Source: Lebetimonas sp. JH292
Lineage (GTDB): Bacteria; Campylobacterota; Campylobacteria; Campylobacterales; Nautiliaceae
Assembly: GCF_000523275.1 (NCBI RefSeq)
Contig: NZ_ATHQ01000001.1
Span: 62,001-126,000 of the forward strand
Reading direction: 5' to 3'
DNA: 64,000 nt
In this document: piece by piece, positions 9,222 to 16,697 of the stretch
Layout of the letters: each line of letters opens with the position of its first letter
How positions within the stretch are numbered: the first letter of the stretch is position 1
Made by a program: the position numbers and the translations under genes
The notes under the pieces: generated by a model
What the model was told of the DNA's origin: nothing
The model's database searches: none
What the model saw: only the letters and a program-made list of their open reading frames with translations

Positions 9222-10225
9222 TGGTATTCCTTTATTTTTAATGAATTCCCTTTAGTTCTTGAAATTTTAATACCCGCTTTTGTAATTACATTTGTAGCTT
9301 CATTTATATCTACATAACGTTTTTTAGGTGCACATTGAAATTCAAATTCAATTTTTTTATTTTTACTTTCGAAAGAAGGGTTGCAATTTGGCATCAAAAC
9401 GTTACATCCACCTTTAGTAAAACATAAAAATTGCCCATTTTCAGGATTAAGTGTTGCAACTGTATTTGCGGCTGCAATATGCGTGTTTTTAGTTACAATT
9501 CTTGTTAATGCAAAAACTCTCAACATAAGATTAAAATTTCCGGAAGAAAACTTTTTTAAAGGTGTTTGCGGATGCGGAATAAAAGGACCTATATTTATCA
9601 TATCGGGTTGAAAATCCTGAAAAAACAGGATATCGTCTGCCAAATCATTGAAAGTTTGTTTTGGTAAACCCACAATATTGCCAGCTCCTACCTGGAAACC
9701 TGTTTTTCTTAAAAATTCTAACGCTTTTATTCTGTCTTTTAATTTTCTGCCGGGTCTCATTTTTTCATATAATTTTTCATTCATTGTTTCATGTTTCATT
9801 AAATACCTATCGGCTCCGGCATCTTTGAATGCTTTATAATCATCAAAAGACAACTCTCCCAAGCTCAATGTAATGGCTACATCATATTTTTTTTTGATTT
9901 GTCGGATAATGCTGCAGATTTTTTCTCTTGTAAAAAAAGGGTCTTCCCCTGATTGTAAAACTATGGTTTTTATCCCTTTTTGGGCAATTTCACCGGCTAT
10001 TTTAATTATAGTTTCTTCATCCATCCTAAAACGTTTCATTTCTTTATTACTTTTTCTTAAACCGCAATATAAACAATCACTGATACAATAATTGGAAAAA
10101 TGTATAACTCCCCTTATATGAGCTTCATTACCACAGTGTTTATTTCTGATTTCTGTTGCTCTTTCAAAAATTTTATTATCGTTTTTTATTAACGATAGAA
10201 TAATTTCAGTTTTATTTAACATCAT
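9218..10225 (-). CDS. hydE: [FeFe] hydrogenase maturation radical SAM enzyme HydE
   Basis: 335 residues. The block [20 protein letters not shown] (36-55) carries the radical-SAM cysteines Cys47, Cys51 and Cys54 in the CxxxCxxC spacing and the HydE-specific FSNYC context. Later [16 protein letters not shown] and the C-terminal [10 protein letters not shown] region also fit HydE. The enzyme acts on an organometallic iron precursor during assembly of the H-cluster diiron site with HydF and HydG. It lies between the C-terminal part of hydF (14 bp overlap) and the NifH-like gene (4 bp overlap). HydG, the usual third maturase, is not in this window. This is unrelated to the Wolinella-type HydE at 50298. 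Confidence 0.92.
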   Translation of the reverse strand: MMLNKTEIILSLIKNDNKIFERATEIRNKHCGNEAHIRGVIHFSNYCISDCLYCGLRKSNKEMKRFRMDEETIIKIAGEIAQKGIKTIVLQSGEDPFFTREKICSIIRQIKKKYDVAITLSLGELSFDDYKAFKDAGADRYLMKHETMNEKLYEKMRPGRKLKDRIKALEFLRKTGFQVGAGNIVGLPKQTFNDLADDILFFQDFQPDMINIGPFIPHPQTPLKKFSSGNFNLMLRVFALTRIVTKNTHIAAANTVATLNPENGQFLCFTKGGCNVLMPNCNPSFESKNKKIEFEFQCAPKKRYVDINEATNVITKAGIKISRTKGNSLKIKEYQ

Positions 10226-11478
10226 TTTTCAACTTTTTTCTTTCATTTTCAAACATCATTAAAGCAGCGGGGAAAGGGCTCAAAGTTCTCTTAATAACTC
10301 CCTGTAAAAAAGAAATCGCCATACCATAATTTGTAATAGGAACGTTAACTTCTTTTGCCATTTGTATGCGTGAAAGCATTCCTCTTCTATTTAATACACA
10401 TCCGCCGCAATGGATAATAAGTTTATAATCCGATACATTATCAGGGTAATCTTTTCCGGCATAAACATCAATTTGCAAATCCCCCCCCTACATACTGTTT
10501 AAGCCATCTTGGAATTTTAACCCTTCCTATGTCATCCTCCAAAGCATGATGAGTGCATGCTTCAGCTATTAAAACTTTATCTCCCGGCTTAAGAGCATCT
10601 ATATGTGCGGTGCCCCTGGCTTGTTCCAGTAAATCTCCTTTATAACGGGAGAAAAGTATCGAAAAGGTTGTCGCTTTTATATCTTTTGGAATATCCGCAA
10701 CCATTTTTAATACCCCCTGTGAGTCACATACTACAATATCGGGTTTTTGATTTAAAATAGACATTGCATATGAAAGTTCTCTTTCTTTAACAATCAGTGC
10801 CATGGAATCGTTATCCAAAGTGTCTCTTATAGTTTGAACCTGGGGAAGTATCAATCTGCCTTTAGGAGCTTCTAAATCAATAGGAACAACCAAAACAGCC
10901 AATCCCCCTGAGGGGATTAAATCACCTATTAACGCCGGCGGTTGTAAAAAATCAGATGGGCAAATATCAATAATGTGTTTTTTTAAAGCATTAATATATT
11001 TTTCTTTATTATCACTGTCTAAACTTGAAACTTTAATAATGTTTTTTCCAAAAATTGATTCAAGTTTATTTATAAATTCATCCGAAGGCTTTTGTAAATC
11101 GATTTTATTAATAACAGCAATTAAAGGAATTTTTTTTTCTTTTATTATCTGAATTATATTTTCTTCATAATCAGTCCATTTATCAGGCTCTAAAATTAAT
11201 AAACAAATATCAGTTTTTTTAAGAACATTTAAAGTTTTTTCTATTCTTAAGTTTCCCAAAACTGAATTATCATCAAATCCAGCTGTATCTAAAAAAACAA
11301 CCGGTCCTATTGGCAATAATTCCATTGTTTTTTCGACAATATCTGTTGTAGTTCCGGCAACAGGGGAAACAATCGAAATATTTTGTCCTGTAATCATATT
11401 TAAAAAAGACGATTTTCCGACATTTGTTCTTCCAAAAACACCGATATGTAATCTTAAACCTTTAGGTGTTGATATCAT
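10212..11478 (-). pseudogene. hydF: [FeFe] hydrogenase maturation GTPase HydF, reading frame interrupted at a G8 tract
   Basis: HydF is the scaffold that carries the diiron precursor to the hydrogenase. The first frame (10468-11478, 336 residues) has the GTPase motifs GRTNVGKS (about 15-22), DTAG and NKID, and the CTHH part of the cluster site, but ends at KQYVGGGFAN. The remaining C-terminal domain (10212-10478), with the essential IIHCGGC cluster motif, is in another frame. The junction is a run of eight G on the coding strand (10481-10488); with seven G the frames join to 421 residues, the normal HydF length, reading YVGGDLQIDVYAG. The 1267-bp span equals 422 codons plus one base. Sequencing error, phase variation or real mutation are all possible. 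The start overlaps aspA by 17 bp. Confidence 0.88.
10481..10488. repeat. Homopolymer of eight C (G8 on the coding strand) at the hydF frame break
   Basis: An eight-base C run, which is long for this AT-rich sequence. It sits exactly where the hydF N- and C-terminal frames diverge; a length of seven restores one frame. Poly-G tracts of this length are known contingency loci in Campylobacter, but they are also sites of sequencing error. Confidence 0.9.
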
Positions 11479-12865
11479 TAAACAGCTCCTTTAATTTATT
11501 CTTATCATATCCAAGAGAATTAAGATTTTCAGGAAAAAATAATTCAAGAATTTTTTCGCCAAATCTATTTTTTAAAAATTCTTTTATATTCGTTATGTTT
11601 TTATTTTGTATTTCTTTTACAATTTTTAATGTTTTCTCATAACCTATCAAAGGGAGTAAAACGGTTAAAATTGAAAAGCTTTCTTCAAAATATTTATTAC
11701 ATATTTTTTCATTTGCTTTAATTTCTTTAATATGTTCTTTCAAGTTTACAGTTATATTCAAAAGCAATTTTAAAGATTCTATAAAACTAAATGCTATTAA
11801 AGGCATAAATTCAACAATTTGAAAAGATGACAAAGAAACACAGTCTCTTATTACATTAAAATCGGATTTAACTTTTATTGCTGTTTGCATTGCAGATTCA
11901 AGTATTACGGGATTTATTTTGCCAGGCATTATAGAAGAACCGGCTTGAGCTGGCTTTAATTTTATTTCTTTTAAAAAATTCATAAGACGTATATCATTAG
12001 AAATTTTAAATAAATTTGAAGAATAAGCATCAAGAATACCTACAACTTCCACAATATCATCTGCAAAAGCGGTTACACTTACAGGATTTTCAGCACGGGA
12101 AATATTTAATCTAGTTAAATCTCTTAAAATTTCAATAACCAAAAAAATATACTCCCTAGGGGCGGTTAAACCAGTTCCTATTGCAGTAGAACCAATATTT
12201 AAGACCCTTATTCTCTCTTTGCATTTCCATATTCTCCATCTGTCTCTGGATATAGCTTCGGCAAAAGCCGAAAATTCCCTGCCGAGAGTAAAAGGGACTG
12301 CTTCTTGAAGTTCTGTCCTCCCGATTTTTAAAATGGATGCAAATTCTTTTTCTTTTTTTTGTAGAATATTTTGAAAATCCGCTATAACTTCGCTTAATTT
12401 TTCCAATAAAAAAAGCGCCGCTATTTTTAATGTGCCTGGATATGTGTCATTTGTTGATTGGTGAAGATTTACATGTTCAAGCGGATGTATCGGATAATAT
12501 TTACCTTTTGGATATCCTAATATTTCATTTGCCCTGTTAGCTATCACTTCATTTATATTCATATTTGTTGATGTGCCAGCGCCACCTTGCAATGCGTCCA
12601 CTATAAAATCTTCCTGAAATTTTTCATCGATTATTTCGTCACAGGCATTACATATTGCATTGGCATATTCTTCGCTGAGATAATTTAATTTAGCATTTGT
12701 TGTTGCACATGCTTTTTTAACCAATGCATATGATTTAATCAACTCATTTGGCACTTTATATCCGGATATTTGAAAATTATTATAGGCTCTTGCGGTATGT
12801 ATACCGTAATATCTATCAGATGGAATCTTTACTACACCTAAACTGTCTTTTTCTTCTCTAAACAA
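11462..12865 (-). CDS. aspA: Aspartate ammonia-lyase (aspartase/fumarase superfamily) in the [FeFe] maturation operon
   Basis: 467 residues. GGAGTSTNMNINEVIANRA (94-112), HPLEHVNLHQSTND (127-140) and the superfamily loop GSSIMPGKINP (309-319, with the catalytic Ser) identify an aspartase/fumarase-class lyase; the first two blocks favour aspartase, giving fumarate and ammonia from aspartate. Start is TTG 12865, with GGAGG about a dozen bases upstream. Aspartase genes commonly sit in [FeFe] maturation operons (for example in Bacteroides); why is not settled, and supply of ammonia to the dithiomethylamine bridge is one speculation. The gene is the first after a hairpin terminator and overlaps hydF by 17 bp, so it probably begins the maturation transcript or receives attenuated read-through. 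Confidence 0.85.
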   Translation of the reverse strand: MFREEKDSLGVVKIPSDRYYGIHTARAYNNFQISGYKVPNELIKSYALVKKACATTNAKLNYLSEEYANAICNACDEIIDEKFQEDFIVDALQGGAGTSTNMNINEVIANRANEILGYPKGKYYPIHPLEHVNLHQSTNDTYPGTLKIAALFLLEKLSEVIADFQNILQKKEKEFASILKIGRTELQEAVPFTLGREFSAFAEAISRDRWRIWKCKERIRVLNIGSTAIGTGLTAPREYIFLVIEILRDLTRLNISRAENPVSVTAFADDIVEVVGILDAYSSNLFKISNDIRLMNFLKEIKLKPAQAGSSIMPGKINPVILESAMQTAIKVKSDFNVIRDCVSLSSFQIVEFMPLIAFSFIESLKLLLNITVNLKEHIKEIKANEKICNKYFEESFSILTVLLPLIGYEKTLKIVKEIQNKNITNIKEFLKNRFGEKILELFFPENLNSLGYDKNKLKELFNDINT

Positions 12866-12894
12866 CTAAGTAACCTCCGTGATTTTACTTGAAA

Positions 12895-12920
12895 TAAAAA
12901 GAGCTGAACAGCTCTTTTTA
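12895..12920 (-). terminator. Hairpin terminator/attenuator between [FeFe] structural and maturation genes
   Basis: A near-perfect inverted repeat, AAAAAGAGCT and AGCTCTTTTT around a 4-base loop, ends in a T run on the minus strand and includes the cytochrome b stop codon. It lies between cytochrome b (12918) and aspA (12865). It is symmetrical, so it could work on either strand, but only minus-strand genes are nearby. It probably lowers expression of aspA-hydF-hydE-nif-like genes relative to the hydrogenase itself. Confidence 0.75.
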
Positions 12921-13592
12921 TTGTTTTATTGAGTTAATTTGAACTAAATCGTCTTCAACCCATTTAGGGGAATGATGTTCGGCGGCATCAAAAGGCATAT
13001 AACCGCTGTCCAGTCTCCACATTGCTTTAAAATCTTCTATGTTTATTATTGAAAGAGGCAAATGAACAAACGTTACAAGGGCTGTAGTTATTATAGAACC
13101 CCAAACATGGAAATAAAAGAAATAAAGCATAAGTTCTTTGCCAAGCCCTTGTTTTGCAAAATAAAGCGCCCATCCTGTTACTATCAATCCGAAAATCATA
13201 AATATAAAAATTAAATAAGCGACTTTTTGTCCAGCATTATATTTTCCTTGAGGAGCAGTTTTTTCAGGACCGAAAGGAATACCGAACATTCTGGGATATC
13301 CGCCTAAATTTTTAAACCATGCAAATGTGTCTTTATCCCATTGTAATAAATTTTTCATTATAATATAAAACCTGTCCGGTACTATTAAAATAAAAGAAAT
13401 AAAATTCAAAGTAAAAACAATTGCCGTCCAGATGTGAACTTCCATTAAAAACTTAGCACTTTCACCTGATGCCCATTTAAAATATACAGCCATTCCGGTA
13501 AAGGCTAATATATACCATGTAATTGCATTGATGTTATGAAACATTTTTTCATAAACAGGAAATCTCAATACCCTTTCATTTTCAGCAAGCAT
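12918..13592 (-). CDS. Membrane cytochrome b subunit of the [FeFe] hydrogenase
   Basis: 224 residues with four hydrophobic spans (about 22-42, 52-75, 125-145, 160-185) and histidines in or beside them (HNINAITWY, HIWTAIVF, FHVWGSII, FVHLPL) suited to bind two b hemes, as in the FdnI/HydC-type di-heme cytochromes. It should take electrons from the periplasmic hydrogenase and reduce menaquinone. It overlaps the small-subunit gene by 11 bp, so the three genes form one unit. The ATG has a GGAGG site inside the end of that gene. Confidence 0.87.
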   Translation of the reverse strand: MLAENERVLRFPVYEKMFHNINAITWYILAFTGMAVYFKWASGESAKFLMEVHIWTAIVFTLNFISFILIVPDRFYIIMKNLLQWDKDTFAWFKNLGGYPRMFGIPFGPEKTAPQGKYNAGQKVAYLIFIFMIFGLIVTGWALYFAKQGLGKELMLYFFYFHVWGSIITTALVTFVHLPLSIINIEDFKAMWRLDSGYMPFDAAEHHSPKWVEDDLVQINSIKQ

Positions 13593-13944
13593 GTTTTCCT
13601 CCTTTTAAATTTAAGTTGGTTCTAACAACATATACTTTTGTATGTAAAAGTTCTTCTGATATTTCACTCATCGGATGGTTCGCAAATTTTTTATAAAATT
13701 CCTGAACAGCAGGATTTTCATACGAAGCTGCCAATCCTTTTTGCTGTAATCTTATATCATCTTTATATAAACCAGCTTGTCTCATTTTAATGTATTTATT
13801 TCTTTTTTTGAAAAGATCTGTAATCACATAACCTCCAACAGCAATAACCGATACTATAACCCCTGTAACTTTAAGAAAAGTTCTTCTGTCTATTAAAGTG
13901 GTGGCAGGTTTTTCTTCATATTGATAAGGTAATTTTTCATTCAT
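13582..13944 (-). CDS. Periplasmic [FeFe] hydrogenase small subunit with Tat signal
   Basis: The frame is open further upstream, but ATG 13944 is chosen because AGGAGG lies 6 bases before it. The 120-residue product has a Tat signal, DRRTFLKVTG followed by a hydrophobic stretch (about 20-45), and then the small-subunit domain (AVQEFYKKFANHPMSEISEELLHT) typical of Desulfovibrio-type HydB. It wraps around the catalytic subunit and, through its Tat signal, takes that subunit across the membrane as one folded complex. The large subunit has no signal of its own. The enzyme is therefore predicted to be periplasmic, oxidising H2 rather than producing it in the cytosol. Confidence 0.88.
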   Translation of the reverse strand: MNEKLPYQYEEKPATTLIDRRTFLKVTGVIVSVIAVGGYVITDLFKKRNKYIKMRQAGLYKDDIRLQQKGLAASYENPAVQEFYKKFANHPMSEISEELLHTKVYVVRTNLNLKGGKHAC

Positions 13945-13964
13945 TTTTATCCTCCTTTTATATT

Positions 13965-15305
13965 TTAAGCATTTAATCTTAAAGGTAATAACGGGTCTAT
14001 CCATGAAGTTCCCATTGGATTAACCGGCTGCCCTCCTCCGTCAATACAACCTCCGGGACAATTCATTACTTCAATTATGTGGTAAGGTGAAGTGCCTTTT
14101 ATTACATCTTTAACAATTTTATCAAGATGGTTTTTTATCCCGTTAACTACAGCGGCTTTTACCACAATTGTTTTTCCGGATTTAAGAGTAATAGGAATTT
14201 CTGCTTCTCTTAATCCGTCAGTATGTCCCCTTACTGCATAAAAATCCCATTTAGGCGGTTCTTTTTCAGAAAGAATATAATAAACTGTTCTAAGAGCAGC
14301 TTCCATAACGCCTCCACTGTTACCAAATATTGTGCCAGCTCCCGTGTAAATTTCCGTTTCCGTTTCATTTTCTTTTTCCGGTAACTCAAGAGGATTAATT
14401 CCTTTCATTTTAAGTAATGTGGCTAAATCCCTTGTTGTAAGCACTACATCTGTATCAGGGAATGGAGGGGTGTCTTCTGGAATATAACCTTTTTCTTTTA
14501 AAAATTTCCAAGAAGATTTGAATTCCGGTCTGCTTGCTTCAAATATTTTAGCGGTACACGGCATTATTCCGACAGTGTAAACGTTTCTCGGATCCACTTT
14601 CCAAATGTCTAAAGCAGCCCAAGTTTTTGCTGAAGGACCTGCTATTTGCATAGGGGATTTGGTGCCTGATATATGCGGAATCAACCCCGGATAATAAATT
14701 TCTGCATATCTAACCCAACCGGGACAGCAAGATGTAAAATGTGGTAAAGGATGATTTGCCATTTTATTTAATTCTTCGCTTCTTTCTCCTAACAGCCAGT
14801 ATTTTACTTTTGCTATAAATTCGCTTCCTTCTTCCATAATTGTTTGATCGGCCGCTAAATTGTTTTCATAAATTTTAAAACCCGCTTTTTTTAATGCATT
14901 ATGAAGTTTTCCAACTGTTAAAGTACCGGGAGGTGCTCCAAATTCTTCGGCTATTGCCACACGGACCGCAGGGGCTATTACCGCCACAACAGTTTTTTCT
15001 TTATTTTCCAGATTTTTCATTACCTCTTCTACAAAACTTAATTGTTCTATTGCACCGAATGGGCAGTTAATTAAACATTGTCCACAAGCAATGCATTTCA
15101 TTTCATCAATTGAGTGGGCAACACCAATAGCACCGTTTATCGCATCTGCTGGACATACATGTCTGCAGGTGTCGCAGCCTACACAGCTTTGAGAATTTAT
15201 TTTAATAATACCTTTTAATTCTCCCGCTCTGTATGTACCCGTTGCTATATTTACATAATTTTTCTCTGTAGGAGAAAAAGTTTTAACCTTGGCTGTTTTT
15301 TTCAT
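13965..15305 (-). CDS. hydA: Periplasmic [FeFe] hydrogenase catalytic (large) subunit
   Basis: 446 residues. Two [4Fe-4S] ferredoxin motifs, Cys41/44/47/51 and Cys71/74/77/81, feed the H-cluster domain. The three H-cluster signatures are intact: TSCCPGW (191-197), MPCTAKIFEA (249-258) and EVMNCPGGCIDGGGQP (412-427), giving cluster ligands Cys193, Cys250, Cys416 and Cys420. The two-ferredoxin layout with a separate Tat small subunit matches the Desulfovibrio HydAB group A enzyme. AAAGGAG lies before ATG 15305. It is first in an operon with the small subunit and cytochrome b. The short form without extra N-terminal cluster domains is normal for this class. Confidence 0.95.
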   Translation of the reverse strand: MKKTAKVKTFSPTEKNYVNIATGTYRAGELKGIIKINSQSCVGCDTCRHVCPADAINGAIGVAHSIDEMKCIACGQCLINCPFGAIEQLSFVEEVMKNLENKEKTVVAVIAPAVRVAIAEEFGAPPGTLTVGKLHNALKKAGFKIYENNLAADQTIMEEGSEFIAKVKYWLLGERSEELNKMANHPLPHFTSCCPGWVRYAEIYYPGLIPHISGTKSPMQIAGPSAKTWAALDIWKVDPRNVYTVGIMPCTAKIFEASRPEFKSSWKFLKEKGYIPEDTPPFPDTDVVLTTRDLATLLKMKGINPLELPEKENETETEIYTGAGTIFGNSGGVMEAALRTVYYILSEKEPPKWDFYAVRGHTDGLREAEIPITLKSGKTIVVKAAVVNGIKNHLDKIVKDVIKGTSPYHIIEVMNCPGGCIDGGGQPVNPMGTSWIDPLLPLRLNA

Positions 15306-15708
15306 TAAAAACTCCTTTCATAAAAATTTTTAAGATTAATTTTCGTTAAATTATAATATTAATTCTTAAAAATAACTTAAAATTTAATTTTTCTTATATA
15401 AATTTAGGACTAAATTAAATTTTAATAGATAAATTCATATATAAAATGTGATTACAGAATAAATTAATGACTTTTAATTAAGGATTTTTTATATTTTTTC
15501 ATATGTAGAAAATTGTTTTTTATTTAAGAAGTTATAATATAAGATTATATTTAAGATATTAATAAAAATTATTATAAAAAAAATTAGCAAATAAAATCAA
15601 AGCTAAAATAATCAATTTAAAAAATTTAGATTATTCTCAAAATTATGATTTATAAGTGTCTGTCACTTATTATACTAAAATTATTATTAATTGTAAATAC
15701 TTTTTTCA
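15306..15708. other. AT-rich non-coding spacer upstream of [FeFe] hydrogenase
   Basis: About 400 bp without a plausible gene on either strand. A TATAAT on the minus strand at 15350-15355, some 45 bases before hydA, could be its -10 box; no good -35 box is visible. The rest is A/T-rich with many short A and T runs and holds nothing else I can support. Its size, unusual for this compact sequence, suggests room for regulation of the hydrogenase operon. Confidence 0.6.
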
Positions 15709-15750
15709 TTTATTCATTCTACATTATACATTTTAAATTTTTCATTATTT
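15709..15750. repeat. Degenerate 7-nt tandem tract next to ncRNA 3' end
   Basis: From 15716 the plus strand reads as consecutive heptamers ATTCTAC, ATTATAC, ATTTTAA, ATTTTTC, ATTATTT. The tract touches the 3' end of the GC-rich RNA gene. It belongs to the same family of period-7 tracts seen at 16650, 38795, 40299, 41966, 49630, 51650 and 63378. Confidence 0.65.
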
Positions 15751-15920
15751 TGCCCGAGAGGGCGTTCACGTAGTGACTTTGGGCTCCGCCAAGTCACAGT
15801 GTGGGGATGGGAGCATCGGTTTAGGGGCGAGTCCATCTCGCCGCACACCCCGAAGCTACCGTCTCCCCTAAAAAAAAGGTTGTAGGGCCCCAAAATGTAC
15901 GGGTAGCGCTCCTCCCAGGC
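15751..15920 (-). ncRNA. ssrS: GC-rich structured RNA gene, candidate 6S RNA
   Basis: About 170 bases of high G+C stand out from an AT-rich background. The minus strand starts just after a perfect sigma-70 promoter. The transcript ends pair: GCCTGGGAGG-A-GCG at the start with CGCCCTCTCGGGC at the end, a closing stem of about 13 bp with one bulge. Inside the 3' half is a strong hairpin (15773-15797, GTGACTT...AAGTCAC), and UUUAGGGG can pair with CCCCUAAA. A long rod with an open middle and a small hairpin on the 3' strand, of this length, is the plan of 6S RNA, which binds sigma-70 RNA polymerase. The family identity is inference. A run of eight U within it is unusual. Confidence 0.6.
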
Positions 15921-15926
15921 ATTAAA

Positions 15927-15955
15927 ATTATAACAAAAACTTGAGCTTTTGTCAA
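15927..15955 (-). promoter_or_regulatory. Consensus sigma-70 promoter of the GC-rich ncRNA
   Basis: On the minus strand TTGACA (15950-15955) and TATAAT (15927-15932) are separated by exactly 17 bases, and the -10 is extended (TGTTATAAT). The predicted start is a G at 15920, seven bases downstream, which is the first base of the closing stem. It is the best promoter match I found in the window, as expected for an abundant stable RNA. Confidence 0.88.
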
Positions 15956-16007
15956 TCAAGATTTTTAAAGAACACTTTATAAGCAAAAAAGAAGTTATAT
16001 TATAATT

Positions 16008-16697
16008 TTACCGTAATTTTACATTTTTTGCAAGCAGGACGCATTCTTTAATATAAGGATTTTGCGGAGTTAAAATAGAATTTTTGGTAAATTCCAAAAG
16101 AGCATTTTTCGTTTTATTTCCTATTGCAATCGGTAAAATATTTTCAAAATCATTGATTTTTGAAAAACATTTAACAGTGGAAGGCGAAGTAAAAATTACA
16201 ATAGCCGGTTTTTTAATAAATTTATCAAGTTTAGCGCAAACAGTTTCATACACTATAATTTCTCTTAAAGAATTATCAGATTTATCAAAAATTTCTTTTA
16301 TATTTGATATTATTTCTTTTGCCCTTAAAAAAAGAAATTTTTTATTTTTATATTTTTTATTTATTTCTTTTGCAAATTCATCCCCATAGGCATTAGATGA
16401 AACAAATTCAACAATTCCTCCTAATTTTTCTATTTCTTTTGCAGTTGCTTTTCCTATTGCCAGACTTGGAAAATTTTTCCATTTATCAGTTAATTTATTT
16501 ATCGCCCTAACCCCGTTTTTAGAAGTAAAAATCAGATAATCAATTCCATCAAAAGAAATAGAAGGGGATAGAAAATTTATTTTTATAACAGGATAATTTA
16601 TTACCCCTTCATATTTATCGTTATTTAATAAATAAATAGGTAACCTTAAATTTTTCACTTTTAACTTTTCATTTTTAATTTTTGATTTTACTCCCAC
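16008..16697 (-). CDS. hemD: Uroporphyrinogen-III synthase
   Basis: 229 residues resembling HemD: a [22 protein letters not shown]-type segment (about 47-68), [18 protein letters not shown] near 100, and [13 protein letters not shown] near 170, the pattern of the two alternating domains. HemD closes and inverts ring D of hydroxymethylbilane for heme, siroheme and corrinoids. The frame starts at GTG 16697, overlapping guaA by 10 bp. Its first 16 codons ([11 protein letters not shown]) come from a 7-nt periodic tract, so the true start could lie a little further in. Sequence similarity in this family is low, hence moderate confidence. Confidence 0.78.
   Translation of the reverse strand: MGVKSKIKNEKLKVKNLRLPIYLLNNDKYEGVINYPVIKINFLSPSISFDGIDYLIFTSKNGVRAINKLTDKWKNFPSLAIGKATAKEIEKLGGIVEFVSSNAYGDEFAKEINKKYKNKKFLFLRAKEIISNIKEIFDKSDNSLREIIVYETVCAKLDKFIKKPAIVIFTSPSTVKCFSKINDFENILPIAIGNKTKNALLEFTKNSILTPQNPYIKECVLLAKNVKLR
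16650..16691. repeat. Degenerate 7-nt tandem tract at guaA/hemD junction
   Basis: Six consecutive plus-strand heptamers: ATTTTTC, ACTTTTA, ACTTTTC, ATTTTTA, ATTTTTG, ATTTTAC. The tract spans the guaA stop codon and encodes the Lys/Glu-rich N-terminus of HemD. Three units make 21 bases, seven codons, hence the repeating peptide. Confidence 0.75.

Noticed and set aside
10212-10478. Separate small gene downstream of hydF
   Set aside because: Its product is plainly the HydF C-terminal domain with HCGGC and it would start at a TTG without a ribosome site.
13945-14004. Longer start of the [FeFe] small subunit
   Set aside because: It would lie inside the end of the large-subunit gene and put 20 basic residues ahead of the Tat signal; ATG 13944 has AGGAGG.
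15714-15986. 90-residue open frame on the minus strand across the GC-rich island
   Set aside because: It crosses the promoter and the whole structured RNA, has no ribosome site and odd composition; the RNA explains the sequence better.
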